DNA of 64,000 bases from JAVBWO01 sp036677375 (GTDB taxonomy: Bacteria > Bacillota > Dehalobacteriia > UBA4068 > UBA4997), in NCBI GenBank assembly GCA_036677375.1, contig JAVBWO010000028.1, positions 228,852 to 292,851 on the forward strand, read 5' to 3'. Positions 44,624 through 54,319 of the stretch are shown here, piece after piece. Every line of letters begins with the position of its first letter. Positions within the stretch are counted from its first letter, which is position 1. The notes under the pieces were generated by a model. That model was given only the letters and a program-made list of their open reading frames with translations. It ran no database searches and had not been told where the DNA came from. The translations under genes and the position numbers were made by a program.

Positions 44624-44771
44624 GGTTTCCAACCTTTCCTAATTAATCTCATTATTTATTTTTTATCATCTTTTCTTATTATGAAAAAACTGTCAGGATA
44701 TGCCAAGTTCTCTTCTTCCATTTTATCATAAAAAAAATTATTTTCAATAAGAAAAAATTATTATTATCCTG

Positions 44772-44800
44772 TTGCAATAATCAGAAAACAGTGATAAAAT
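44772..44800 (+). promoter_or_regulatory. Promoter upstream of the RidA operon
   Basis: TTGCAA 44772-44777 and TAAAAT 44795-44800 are 17 bases apart in a very AT-rich divergent gap (44624-44943). No gene lies in the gap. Confidence 0.55.
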
Positions 44801-44943
44801 TACTTGTAGAATTTAGAATAATAACAATATTATAATAACAATTTTGTAAAAGCAAGCGCTTTATGAGAATACTGATAGCATTTAAATATTGCCATTGGTA
44901 ATTGGTAAAAAGGAATTTTAAAAAAGGAGTGTGACAGTTTGCT

Positions 44944-45324
44944 ATGAAAACAGCGTTTAACAGTCCACATGCACCAGCGGCTATCGGCCCGTATTCACAT
45001 GGAGTTATTGTCGATAAGGCTTTCTATCTTTCCGGACAACTCGCCCTTGATCAAGCGACCGGTACTTTGGTAGAAGGCGGTGTGCAAAATCAGACCAAGA
45101 AGGCAATAAGCAATGTGACAGCGATTTTAACGGATGCCGGTTACCAGCTTTCGGATGTTTTTAAGACAACTGTATACTTAAAAAATATGAATGATTTTGA
45201 ATCGATGAATAAAGTTTATGCGGAGTATTTCACGGAAAACCTGCCGGCACGTTCGGTGGTTGAGGTGGCCCGTCTTCCCAAGGACGCCTTGGTGGAAATT
45301 GAAGTAATCGCATATAAGGGATAG
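44944..45324 (+). CDS. RidA-family enamine/imine deaminase
   Basis: This 126-residue protein has the RidA pattern: APAAIGPYSHGVIVDKAFYLSGQLALD at the start and PARSVVEVARLPKDALVEIEVIA at the end, with the conserved Arg (about 104). RidA hydrolyses reactive 2-aminoacrylate-type intermediates made by PLP enzymes. It opens an operon that also encodes a PLP desulfhydrase/deaminase, which fits a detoxifying role. AAAGGAG lies about 12 bases upstream. Confidence 0.9.
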   Translation: MKTAFNSPHAPAAIGPYSHGVIVDKAFYLSGQLALDQATGTLVEGGVQNQTKKAISNVTAILTDAGYQLSDVFKTTVYLKNMNDFESMNKVYAEYFTENLPARSVVEVARLPKDALVEIEVIAYKG

Positions 45325-45367
45325 CCCGTCCGGCCATGGAGGCTTTTGTTTGGAAGGAAGGGGAAAG

Positions 45368-46327
45368 ATGGAAAATCTGTTGCAAAAGGCTTTGGCAGAG
45401 CAGCCCCAGGGCAGCAGCCAAAAAATCTGCCTCAATTTTGATGCGGGTGAAGCCGGGACATTTCCTTTAACATGCATATTGATGAAAGGCTTGCAACCGG
45501 GTCCGGTGCTTTGGTTGCAGGGTGGTTTACACGGCGACGAATATGAAGGGCCGGTTGCGGTATTGCAGTTATGGAACCATCTGAACCTATCTGCCTTGGC
45601 CGGCAGCCTCATTTTGGTTCCGGTGGTCAATCCCACCGCTTTTGCGGCTATTGAAAATGGTAGTCCGCTGGACGGCATCAATTTAAACCGTGTTTTCCCG
45701 GGAAATCGTCGTGGAAGCTTTAGCCAGCGCTATGGTTACTGGTTGTTTCATTTAATCAGGTCTGTGGCGAATTATCATATTGATTTGCATGGTGGCGGCC
45801 GCTTTCTTGATGTGTGCCCTTTTGCTATGATATCGGCGACCAATGATGCCGTCATGGGAATCGCCCAGGAGATGGCTCTTGCCAGCGGCAGCGAATACAT
45901 CTATCAGAATCCAGCTAAAATGTCGATGCTTTACGCTTCTTTGGCTGCGGCCGGTATCCCGGCCGTCCTTTTAGAAAATGGCGGGGGAATGTCTTGGTGC
46001 AATGAAAAAGTAGAATGTCACCTTGCCGGTGTATACGGCATCCTGCATTGTCTGGGTTTTTTAAAGGGCGTGTCTAAATATCCCAGCAAAGGGAGAACCA
46101 TTACTCGTACCACAGACCTGTATTTTGAAGAGGCTGGTTTGCAAACCGATCATGTGCCAGTTGGACGAATCGTGGTAAAAGATGATGTCTTGGTTGAAGT
46201 GACCAGTATTGTAACCCTGACAAAACATGTTTTACGCTGTCCCATGGAGAAGGGCGTTGTTTTATCGGTACATACCGCCGCCGCCGTGAAAAAAGGCGAC
46301 TATGCGGTGATGCTTGGTGAGTTGTAG
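45368..46327 (+). CDS. Succinylglutamate desuccinylase/aspartoacylase-family zinc deacylase
   Basis: This 319-residue protein shows the family metal site GGLHGDEYEG (His about 55, Glu about 58) and the third ligand in NYHIDLHGGG, plus a C-terminal beta-rich domain. Family members remove acyl groups from N-acyl amino acids. GAAGGGGA precedes ATG 45368; an upstream in-frame start overlaps that site. Its place between RidA and a peptide-type importer suggests it deacylates an imported amino acid derivative. Confidence 0.87.
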   Translation: MENLLQKALAEQPQGSSQKICLNFDAGEAGTFPLTCILMKGLQPGPVLWLQGGLHGDEYEGPVAVLQLWNHLNLSALAGSLILVPVVNPTAFAAIENGSPLDGINLNRVFPGNRRGSFSQRYGYWLFHLIRSVANYHIDLHGGGRFLDVCPFAMISATNDAVMGIAQEMALASGSEYIYQNPAKMSMLYASLAAAGIPAVLLENGGGMSWCNEKVECHLAGVYGILHCLGFLKGVSKYPSKGRTITRTTDLYFEEAGLQTDHVPVGRIVVKDDVLVEVTSIVTLTKHVLRCPMEKGVVLSVHTAAAVKKGDYAVMLGEL

Positions 46328-46543
46328 TTTTACATAAATTGAATATGCAGAGCAAATTTCGAAGAAGAGTACCACGTTTTTGTTTGGTGAACTCGCAGGG
46401 TTTGGTAGCTGTCCCCCTTGGTTTTGTTGTGAATAACTGAATCTTTACCGAGGTAGGATGGCTATTTTTATTTAAAAAACGATAGTTGCAAAGATGGTTG
46501 GGTATTAAAAAAGGGAGAAATTTAAAAAAGGAGGCAAGTATTT

Positions 46544-48100
46544 ATGGAGTTTAAGAAAAAACGAACCTTGGGTTGGATTGCTGTACTATTATTGGTCACC
46601 GTGATGCTCTTGGCTGGTTGTGCTTCGGGAGGCGGGGATGAACCTTCTTCGGCTGCGGATACCGAAGAGCCCTTTGAGATTGTTATTGCACGCGCCTATG
46701 ACATCAATGGGATGGATCCATGTTATCTGAAGGAAAACGGTCAAGTGATTGATAATATCTTTGACCGTCTGGTGATGCGGGACGAGAATATGGAATTAGC
46801 GCCTGGCCTTGCTACCGAATGGTATGCCGTAGATGACCTGACCTGGGAATTTAAGCTGCGCGAAGGCGTTAAATTCCATAATGGAGAAGATTTCAATGCC
46901 GACGCCGTCAAGTTTACCATTGACCGGGTGCTGAATCCCGACAACAATTCCCCTGTTTTGAGCTATATCAAAACCATTGACCATGTGGAAGTGGTAGACG
47001 ACTATACCGTACGGGTAATCACTAAGACGTCTGACCCCCTGATTCCGGCAAGATTCTGCCGCTATCCAACAGAAATCGTACCACCGAACTACGTGAAAGA
47101 GGTGGGAGATGCGGAATTTACCAAAAACCCTGTTGGTACCGGTCCTTATAAGTTTGTCGAGTGGGTAAAAGACGAAAAAGTGGTTCTAGAGGCCAATGCC
47201 GATTATTGGGGCGGCGCGCCGGAAGTGACCAAGGTGACTTGGCGGTCCATACCGGAAAGCTCTACCAGAATCAGTGCTTTGCTAAATGGTGAAGTTGATA
47301 TCGTTACTCCCGTTCCCCCAGAAGAGTTGGAGCGCGTAAACAGTTCCGACAAGGCTCGGGTATCTAAAGTGGAACGCGGCGGCAATATCGTTTATGTCGG
47401 CATGAAAACAGATGAAGCACCTTTTAATGATGTTCGTGTGCGTCAGGCTCTGAACTATGCTGTAGATGTAGACTCCATTGTGAAAAATGTGCTTTCCGAA
47501 ACCGCTGTTGTTACTTCCAGCATCATTGGACCTAAAGATTTCGGTTATGACGGCGAGCCTGCCGGGTATGAATACAATCCGGAAAAAGCCAAACAACTGT
47601 TGGCGGATGCCGGTTACCCGGATGGATTTGAAGTCTCGTTGGATGCCGTAAACTGGTATATACGCTGCACGGATGTGGCGCAAGCGATTGCCGCCCAATT
47701 GGCGGAAGTTGGCATAACGGTAAACGTAAATTCTGTGGAGAGCTCTGTTTATCGGACCTCTGTTCCGGCGAAACAACAGTCTCCCCTGTATTTCTTGGGT
47801 TGGAGCAGCACCAATACCTTGGATGCTGATGCTTCCATTTATTCCGTGCTTCATTCCGCCGATCCCTATTCTACTTATTATAATTCCACGGTAGACGAAA
47901 TGTTGGATAAAGCGCGTTCCAGCACAGATGAGCAGGAACGGAAAACTCTTTATTCGCAAATCCAAAAAATCGTTCTGGAAGATGCGCCCCGGATTTTCCT
48001 GTATCAGGAAAATAAGTATATCGGCGTAAACAACCGGATTGATTGGGAAGGACGGGTCGATGACGCGATTCCCGTCGCTACCATGAAAAAAGCGAAGTAA
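46544..48100 (+). CDS. Oligopeptide/dipeptide ABC transporter substrate-binding lipoprotein
   Basis: This 518-residue protein has a lipoprotein signal (VTVMLLAGCASGG, lipid-attached Cys about 26) and a family 5 solute-binding domain (ATEWYAVDDLTWEFKLREGVKFHNGEDFNADAVKFTI). It captures peptides or similar solutes outside the membrane. GGAGG precedes ATG 46544. The matching permeases and ATPases follow, separated from this gene by a long stem-loop at 48156-48210. Confidence 0.92.
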   Translation: MEFKKKRTLGWIAVLLLVTVMLLAGCASGGGDEPSSAADTEEPFEIVIARAYDINGMDPCYLKENGQVIDNIFDRLVMRDENMELAPGLATEWYAVDDLTWEFKLREGVKFHNGEDFNADAVKFTIDRVLNPDNNSPVLSYIKTIDHVEVVDDYTVRVITKTSDPLIPARFCRYPTEIVPPNYVKEVGDAEFTKNPVGTGPYKFVEWVKDEKVVLEANADYWGGAPEVTKVTWRSIPESSTRISALLNGEVDIVTPVPPEELERVNSSDKARVSKVERGGNIVYVGMKTDEAPFNDVRVRQALNYAVDVDSIVKNVLSETAVVTSSIIGPKDFGYDGEPAGYEYNPEKAKQLLADAGYPDGFEVSLDAVNWYIRCTDVAQAIAAQLAEVGITVNVNSVESSVYRTSVPAKQQSPLYFLGWSSTNTLDADASIYSVLHSADPYSTYYNSTVDEMLDKARSSTDEQERKTLYSQIQKIVLEDAPRIFLYQENKYIGVNNRIDWEGRVDDAIPVATMKKAK

Positions 48101-48155
48101 AGGATACCGATCCTCTTTATTTTCCAATACGACAGCTTGAGAGTTTGTTTGAAAA

Positions 48156-48210
48156 GAGGGGAAAGCCGGTTGGTACAGCATAGGCCGGCTGTACCTCCGG
48201 CTTTCCCCTC
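48156..48210 (+). other. Long stem-loop after the substrate-binding gene
   Basis: GAGGGGAAAGCCGG pairs exactly with CCGGCTTTCCCCTC, and an inner GGTACAGC pairs with GCTGTACC. No T run follows and the permease gene of the same transporter is next. It could protect the 3' end of the binding-protein mRNA or partly terminate, giving more binding protein than permease. Confidence 0.7.
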
Positions 48211-48324
48211 ACTTACATTGCTTTCCCCTAAAATTGAATGGAAAACGACCTGATGCAATTATTTATTCTTATAATTTTAAAAATTAAATAAAAGTAAACC
48301 AATGTCATGGGGGTGCATATCTCA

Positions 48325-49242
48325 GTGAGTCGTTACTTAATAAAAAGAATTATAGGCTCGATTATTGCGATCTTCGGCGCGGTGACGATTGTGTTTTTTC
48401 TGATACGGATTTCCGGCGATCCTGTCCGGTTGATGCTGCCCATGGAGGCTACCGAGGCGCAGGTGGAAGCACTCCGGCAATCTCTGGGATTTAATGATCC
48501 TGTACTGGTGCAGTACGGGCATTTTTTAGTGAATATATTGCATGGGGATTTTGGAACCTCGTTACATTATGGACAACCGGCCTTAGGTTTGATTTTGGAG
48601 CGGCTTCCCGCCACCATTCAATTGTCTGTTGTGGCCATTCTTTTAGCCTCAGTGATTGGTATTTTAGCCGGTATCATCTGTGCTGTCCGGCGTAATGGCA
48701 TTTTTGATATGCTTGCCAACTTTTTGGTGTTGATTGGACAGTCCATCCCAGTATTTTGGCTAAGCATCTTGTTGATTTTGGTGCTTTCGGTGATGCATCC
48801 TATTTTCCCCACTTCCGGAAGAGGCGGTATGATGTCTCTGGTATTGCCGTCTATTGCTTTGGCGGCTTATCCTGCGGCTACGGTTACCCGTTTGATGCGC
48901 TCCTCGTTAATGGAGGTCATGGGGGAAGATTATATCCGAACTGCCAGAGCCAAGGGTGTGGCGAAGTGGGGTGTGGTGTTCAAGCATGCCTTGCGTAACG
49001 CTTTTATCCCTGTTCTGACGGTGATTGGGCTGGAATTTGGCGTCATGCTGGGGGGCGCGGTGGTAACCGAAACCATTTTTGCCTGGCCCGGCGTGGGGCG
49101 GTTAATGATTCAAGCGGTGTATAATCGCGACTTCCCCTTGGTGCAGGCCTGTGTTTTAGTTATCAGCATGATCTTTGTTTTTGTAAACTTAATGGTGGAT
49201 ATCAGCTACTCGCTCTTTGATCCCAGGATCAAGTATGATTAA
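48325..49242 (+). CDS. Oligopeptide ABC transporter permease (DppB/OppB type)
   Basis: This 305-residue protein has six hydrophobic segments and the family loop EDYIRTARAKGVAKWGVVFKHALRNAFIPVLT (the EAA motif contacting the ATPase). GTG 48325 (MSRYLIKRIIGS) has GGGGGTG about 9 bases upstream; ATG 48307 would remove that spacing. It pairs with the DppC-type permease 70 bases downstream. A hairpin (about 49263-49310) lies between the two. Confidence 0.9.
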   Translation: MSRYLIKRIIGSIIAIFGAVTIVFFLIRISGDPVRLMLPMEATEAQVEALRQSLGFNDPVLVQYGHFLVNILHGDFGTSLHYGQPALGLILERLPATIQLSVVAILLASVIGILAGIICAVRRNGIFDMLANFLVLIGQSIPVFWLSILLILVLSVMHPIFPTSGRGGMMSLVLPSIALAAYPAATVTRLMRSSLMEVMGEDYIRTARAKGVAKWGVVFKHALRNAFIPVLTVIGLEFGVMLGGAVVTETIFAWPGVGRLMIQAVYNRDFPLVQACVLVISMIFVFVNLMVDISYSLFDPRIKYD

Positions 49243-49312
49243 TTCTCTCCGGCATGTCATCCCCCACGTCGGATGATATGTACGAGCCTTTCATTTTATC
49301 CGGCGTGGAGAA

Positions 49313-50185
49313 ATGGCAGGTATTATGAAAAGGAGCCTAAGAAAAATCATAAAACGAAATTGGCGGGGCATTGTAGGCGGCTTGCTGTTTTTTACCATCG
49401 TCATTATTGTGGCGGCTGCTCCCTTCTTCGCTCCTTATGATCCCTTAGACCAGGTTCTGGCGGATAATTTGTCCGCTCCCAGCTTCTCTCCTACCGAAAG
49501 CGGCAGGGTCTATGCCTTGGGCAGTGACCAGCTGGGGCGGGACGTTTTGAGCCGGCTGATTTATGGGGGCCGGATATCCCTTACCGTAGGAGTCATTGCC
49601 GTATTGTTGGCAGGATTTATCGGAGTTGTGTTAGGGCTTGCGGCGGGGTATTTCGGCGGTATTGTTGATGCGGTGATTATGCGACTGGCCGATATTCAGT
49701 TGGCGGTACCCAGTATTCTTTTGGCCATTGTTCTTGTGGCTGTGCTGGGGCCGAGCCTTGTCAATATTGTCCTGGTACTGGCCATCACCGGTTGGGTTAC
49801 TTATGCCAGGGTGGTTCGGGGCAATGTTCTTACCATCAAACAGATGGAATATATTGATGCCGCGCGATGTTTGGGTGTAAGAAATGTACGGATGCTTTTT
49901 AAACATATATTACCCAATACCGTTTATTCCGTCATCATTCTTGCCACCTTGCAAATGGCCCGGATGATTTTGCTGGAAGCCTCTTTAAGCTTCCTTGGTT
50001 TGGGCGCGGCGCTTTCTACTCCTACTTGGGGCAGTATGATTGGGGAAGGGCGGAGCTATATTACTTCCGCCTGGTGGCTATGCACCATGCCCGGTTTGGC
50101 TATTGTTGTGGTGATCATCGGTATCAATATGTTAGGAGACTGGATGAGGGATCGCCTTGACCCCAAGCTTAATGTTTTGGATTAA
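49313..50185 (+). CDS. Oligopeptide ABC transporter permease (DppC/OppC type)
   Basis: This 290-residue protein has about six hydrophobic segments, the FFAPYDPLDQVLADNLSAPS periplasmic-loop motif, GSDQLGRDVLSRLIYGGRISL, and the EAA loop IDAARCLGVRNVRMLFKHILPNT. It forms the heterodimeric channel with the preceding permease. ATG 49313 has GGAG close upstream; ATG 49325 is possible. Confidence 0.9.
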   Translation: MAGIMKRSLRKIIKRNWRGIVGGLLFFTIVIIVAAAPFFAPYDPLDQVLADNLSAPSFSPTESGRVYALGSDQLGRDVLSRLIYGGRISLTVGVIAVLLAGFIGVVLGLAAGYFGGIVDAVIMRLADIQLAVPSILLAIVLVAVLGPSLVNIVLVLAITGWVTYARVVRGNVLTIKQMEYIDAARCLGVRNVRMLFKHILPNTVYSVIILATLQMARMILLEASLSFLGLGAALSTPTWGSMIGEGRSYITSAWWLCTMPGLAIVVVIIGINMLGDWMRDRLDPKLNVLD

Positions 50186-50224
50186 ACAAACTTACTGTTG
50201 ATAAAAATAAAAGGAGGGCTTATT

Positions 50225-51214
50225 TTGCAATTACATGAGATACCTTATCTGCCTTTAGATCCTTTCAATACGCCTTTTTACAAATTGGAGGCGCTCAGCG
50301 CCTATGTGGGCGGGCCGGAGATTTATATAAAAAGGGATGACTTGACTTGTGTCGGGTTAGGCGGCAATAAAATCCGCAAATTGGAATATCTCATTGCCGA
50401 TGCTAAAAAACAAGGTGCGGACGTTCTCATTACCACCGGCGGCATCCAGTCCAATCATACCCGTATTACCTCTGCCTGCGCCCGCAAGGTGGGGATGGAA
50501 TGTGCTGTGATTTTAAAAGGCGTGGAGCCAAAGGAACACCATGGCAACCTGTTTTTATCGGATATCTTAGGTACGGAAATCCATTACCTGCACCCGGATG
50601 TTTATTTTGATACCATTCATGACGAAATGGCCAAACTGGCGGAGGCCAAACGGGCGGCAGGACATATCCCTTACCTGATTCCCGTAGGCGGGGCAACCCC
50701 TTTGGGCTCCTGCGGCTATGTCCGCTTTGTAGAAGAATTGGCATCGCAGCAGAAGGCTCTGGGTATCAAATTGGATACCATCGTCATTTCTTTAGGCGCC
50801 TGTGGTACCATGGCCGGTATTTTGGTTGGGGTCGAGCTTTTTATGCCCGGTACCAGAGTCATTGGGGTATCGGTAAGCGGTGTGAAAGAGGTGGCCTCTA
50901 ATAAGGTGGCAGATTTAGCCAATGGTGCGGCGCAAATGTTGGATCTGAAGAAAGAGTTCCGGGCAGAGGATTTAGAGATATACGATGAATATATTGGTGA
51001 AGCTTATGCGGTTCCTTCTCCCGCGGCCTTAGACGCGATTAATCTTTTGGCGCGAAAGGAAGGGATCTTGATTGATCCGGTCTATACCGGTAAAGGCATG
51101 AGCGGATTATTGGATTTAGCGGCGAAAGGCGCTTTTGCGAAAAACGAAAAGCTGGTCTTTTTACATACCGGCGGTGCGCCGGCGCTCTTTGCTTACGAAG
51201 AATATTTTAAATAG
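50225..51214 (+). CDS. PLP-dependent D-cysteine desulfhydrase/ACC deaminase-family enzyme
   Basis: This 329-residue protein has the PLP lysine in GLGGNKIRKLEYL (about 45-57) and GGIQSNHTR (phosphate and substrate contact), as in D-cysteine desulfhydrase and ACC deaminase. It would deaminate a D-amino acid such as D-cysteine, producing ammonia and a 2-oxo acid. TTG 50225 has GGAGGGC upstream; an in-frame upstream ATG precedes that site. Its insertion between the permease and ATPase genes of one transporter ties it to the imported solute. Confidence 0.85.
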   Translation: MQLHEIPYLPLDPFNTPFYKLEALSAYVGGPEIYIKRDDLTCVGLGGNKIRKLEYLIADAKKQGADVLITTGGIQSNHTRITSACARKVGMECAVILKGVEPKEHHGNLFLSDILGTEIHYLHPDVYFDTIHDEMAKLAEAKRAAGHIPYLIPVGGATPLGSCGYVRFVEELASQQKALGIKLDTIVISLGACGTMAGILVGVELFMPGTRVIGVSVSGVKEVASNKVADLANGAAQMLDLKKEFRAEDLEIYDEYIGEAYAVPSPAALDAINLLARKEGILIDPVYTGKGMSGLLDLAAKGAFAKNEKLVFLHTGGAPALFAYEEYFK

Positions 51215-51252
51215 TATCAGATGGAAATTTTGGAAGTAAGGAGTGGGGGAAG

Positions 51253-52260
51253 ATGCTCTGGCTGAACCAAACAGATGTCTTAAGTACCGGGATTGGTAGT
51301 ATGGCAATTGCCCAACCCCAAATAGAGGCTGCTTTTCACCTATTAGGGACGGATCAGGTAAAAATGGCGCCGGAAGTGCCGCTGCGCTGTAGAAAAGTCA
51401 GTACTGATGAGGCTTTTTATTCTCTGCCCGCTTATGTCGGTGGAGAATGCCAGGTTGCCGGTATCAAATGGACCACCCACCATCCGGAAAATAAAGAAAA
51501 GGGCTTGCCCCATATTTTTACCTTATTGGCTCTCAGCGACCCCAATACCGGCCTGCCCCTTGCCATCATGGAGGCCTCGGTGATCGGCGCTATGCGGACA
51601 GGGGCGGTAACTGCCACCGCTTTGAAATATTTGGCTGCCCCTTCAGCTGAGACACTCTTTTGCTGCGGGGCGGGGGTTCAGGCGCGTCAGCAGATATTAG
51701 GCGCTATGCATAGCTTGCCGTGTTTGCAGAAAATAAGAATATGGGGGCGCACCCAAACCAAAGCGGAGAAGCTGGCGGCTGAATTGCGGCCTTTGGCAGG
51801 AGCGATTGCTCTGGAAGTTGTGTCCGATACGGCTTTGGTTAAGGCATCCGATATCGTTATTTCTGTTACCAGCGCTTCGGAGCCTTATTTGCAGGAAGAA
51901 GATTTTAAAGACGGCGTGCTTTATTGCCATGTAGGCTTCAATGAGATAGAACCGTCTGCAATCAACAGCTTTGACCAGGTGGTATACGATGATTTTACAA
52001 TGGGCGTTGCCAATAGCGGCCAATCCATTTTTCGTATGGTACGGGCGGGAACTTTTGATTTAACCAAAAACGCCGGTCTCTTGGGCGAGGTTGTTACCGG
52101 CAAGAAGCAGATACGACAGGAAAAGGGTAAAAAATTAATGTTCGATGCTTTCGGACTGGTCGTTTTTGATATTGTTTTAGGTTATTATGCTTATCGTTAT
52201 GGGAAAGAGCATGGCATCGGCAACGAACTTACGCTATGGGATTGCCCTGTGTGGCGGTAA
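51253..52260 (+). CDS. Ornithine cyclodeaminase/mu-crystallin-family enzyme
   Basis: This 335-residue protein shows VAGIKWTTHHPENKEKG (conserved Lys), MRTGAVTATALKYL and the NAD-binding GAGVQARQQ (about 135-143). The family includes ornithine cyclodeaminase, alanine dehydrogenase and ketimine reductase; the exact reaction is not decided. Its neighbours suggest it acts on an amino acid or its imine released from the imported solute. GGAGTGGGGG precedes ATG 51253. Confidence 0.87.
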   Translation: MLWLNQTDVLSTGIGSMAIAQPQIEAAFHLLGTDQVKMAPEVPLRCRKVSTDEAFYSLPAYVGGECQVAGIKWTTHHPENKEKGLPHIFTLLALSDPNTGLPLAIMEASVIGAMRTGAVTATALKYLAAPSAETLFCCGAGVQARQQILGAMHSLPCLQKIRIWGRTQTKAEKLAAELRPLAGAIALEVVSDTALVKASDIVISVTSASEPYLQEEDFKDGVLYCHVGFNEIEPSAINSFDQVVYDDFTMGVANSGQSIFRMVRAGTFDLTKNAGLLGEVVTGKKQIRQEKGKKLMFDAFGLVVFDIVLGYYAYRYGKEHGIGNELTLWDCPVWR

Positions 52261-52319
52261 ACCTTTTGTTGAAATCTAAGGCGATTTTGCTTTTGTTTTA
52301 GATTAGATATGGGGGAAAT

Positions 52320-53312
52320 ATGGATAAAATCATTGAAGTCAATCAACTGAAAACCTATTTCTACACACCAAACGGCGTGGTTGCCGCAGTGGACGATGTG
52401 ACTCTTCATGTCAACCGGGGTGAGACTCTTTGCATTGTCGGAGAGTCAGGATGTGGGAAAAGCGTGACCTCTTTATCGATCATGCAGCTTTTGCCTACGC
52501 CGCCTGCCAGATATGTGCAAGGCAGTATCATCTTTGAGGGAGAGGATCTGCTGGAAAAAACGGAAAAAGAAATGTGTGAGATTCGCGGCAATAAGATTGC
52601 GATGATCTTTCAGGAACCTATGACGGCATTGAACCCCGTCTATAGCATCGGCCGGCAGCTTTCGGAAACTCTAAAGCTCCATACTGACTTAAGTCCGGCT
52701 CAAATCAAGGACAAGGCTTGTTCCCTGCTACGTTTGGTCGGTGTGTCTGACCCGGAGCGCCGCCTGTGTGAATATCCCCATCAGCTTTCCGGCGGGATGC
52801 GCCAGCGGGTGATGATCGCGATAGCGCTTTCCTGTAATCCCCAACTGTTGATTGCCGATGAACCTACTACCGCTTTGGATGTAACGATTCAGGCACAGAT
52901 CCTGACTTTGATGAAAAAACTCAAAGCGGAGCTGGGCATGACCACGATGCTGATTACCCATGATTTAGGGGTGGTAGCGCAGATGGCCGACCGGGTCATT
53001 GTCATGTACGGCGGTAATATTATGGAAGAAGCACCGGTACAGGACTTTTTTGAAAAACCCTATCATCCTTATACCAAGGGGCTTTTGGATTGCATTCCTC
53101 GGATTGATCTTCCTAAAGGGAAGCTTTATACCATTCCCGGCGCCGTGCCCAGTTTAAAAGAAGAGCGGACAGGCTGTATCTTTTGCAACCGTTGCCCGGA
53201 AGCTATGGACATCTGTAAAGAAATAAGACCACAATTAACAGAAAAGGGAAGCCGGCGGGTGGCCTGTCATCTGGTTTCCCCGGACGACTTGGCGGAAAAT
53301 CTAGGCGGATAG
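52320..53312 (+). CDS. Oligopeptide ABC transporter ATPase (DppD/OppD type)
   Basis: This 330-residue protein has Walker A GESGCGKS (about 40-47), signature LSGGMRQR, Walker B LLIADEPTTALD, and a C-terminal Cys-rich motif (GCIFCNRCPEAMDICKE) that binds an Fe-S cluster in relatives. It energises the importer encoded upstream. GGGGGAA precedes ATG 52320. Confidence 0.93.
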   Translation: MDKIIEVNQLKTYFYTPNGVVAAVDDVTLHVNRGETLCIVGESGCGKSVTSLSIMQLLPTPPARYVQGSIIFEGEDLLEKTEKEMCEIRGNKIAMIFQEPMTALNPVYSIGRQLSETLKLHTDLSPAQIKDKACSLLRLVGVSDPERRLCEYPHQLSGGMRQRVMIAIALSCNPQLLIADEPTTALDVTIQAQILTLMKKLKAELGMTTMLITHDLGVVAQMADRVIVMYGGNIMEEAPVQDFFEKPYHPYTKGLLDCIPRIDLPKGKLYTIPGAVPSLKEERTGCIFCNRCPEAMDICKEIRPQLTEKGSRRVACHLVSPDDLAENLGG

Positions 53313-53321
53313 GTGGTTTTT

Positions 53322-54308
53322 ATGAATAAAGATGAGAGTAAGGTTCTCTTGGAAGTAAAGGGACTGAAAAAATATTTCCCAGTAAAAGGCGGTAAGTTGC
53401 TGGATAAAAAGAAGTATGCTCAAGCCGTAGACGGTGTAAGCTTCACCGTGAAAGAAGGGCATACTCTGGGGATTGTCGGCGAATCAGGCTGCGGGAAGAC
53501 CACCATCGGACGGATGATTGTACGGCTTATACCGCCTACGGCCGGTGAAATTTTTTTTGAAGGCAAGGATATCCTGAAACTGCGACATAATGAAATGGCT
53601 TTACTAAGGCGGCAGATTCAATTTATTTTTCAAGACCCCTATGCCTCTTTGAACCCCAAAATGAAAATCGGCGAGATCTTAGGGGAACCTTTGAGCATTT
53701 ATAAGATTGCCCATGGTAAAGAAAAGCAGCGCCAGGTGGAAGAATTATTGGAAGTGGTGGGATTGCCCAAAAGCGCTAAGGACCGCTATCCCCATGAATT
53801 TTCCGGCGGTCAGCGGCAGCGGGTGGGGATTGCCCGGGCGCTGGCTTTAAAACCGAAACTGATTATTTGCGACGAGCCTGTTTCCGCTTTGGATGTTTCC
53901 ATTCAATCGCAGATTTTAAATCTGCTCCAGGAATTGCAGGAAGCTTATGGCTTGACCTATATTTTCATTGCCCATGGCTTGAATGTGATTAAGCATATCT
54001 CAGACGATGTGGCCGTGATGTATCTTGGCAAAATGATGGAGCTTAGCCCAGTAGACGCCTTATTTGAAAGGCCGTATCATCCATACACCAAAGCTTTATT
54101 GGCTGCGATTCCCATGCCGGATCCTAAAATCCAAAGCGTTACGGCGATGTTGGAAGGAGAAATCCCCGGCATTGTGGATATCCCGAAGCGCTGCCGCTTT
54201 TGCACCCGTTGCGCCATTGCACAAGAGCGGTGTTTTGCCGAGGAACCGGAATTGGTAGAGATTGCGCCGCAACATTTCGTTGCATGCTTTTATCCGGATG
54301 TGGAATAG
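53322..54308 (+). CDS. Oligopeptide ABC transporter ATPase (DppF/OppF type)
   Basis: This 328-residue protein has Walker A GESGCGKTT (about 59-67), FSGGQRQRVGIARAL, LIICDEPVSALD, and the C-terminal CRFCTRCAIAQERC motif. ATG 53322 has AGGTGG 6 bases upstream; GTG 53313 touches the preceding stop. It partners the DppD-type ATPase. Confidence 0.93.
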   Translation: MNKDESKVLLEVKGLKKYFPVKGGKLLDKKKYAQAVDGVSFTVKEGHTLGIVGESGCGKTTIGRMIVRLIPPTAGEIFFEGKDILKLRHNEMALLRRQIQFIFQDPYASLNPKMKIGEILGEPLSIYKIAHGKEKQRQVEELLEVVGLPKSAKDRYPHEFSGGQRQRVGIARALALKPKLIICDEPVSALDVSIQSQILNLLQELQEAYGLTYIFIAHGLNVIKHISDDVAVMYLGKMMELSPVDALFERPYHPYTKALLAAIPMPDPKIQSVTAMLEGEIPGIVDIPKRCRFCTRCAIAQERCFAEEPELVEIAPQHFVACFYPDVE

Positions 54309-54319
54309 GAGATGATGGA

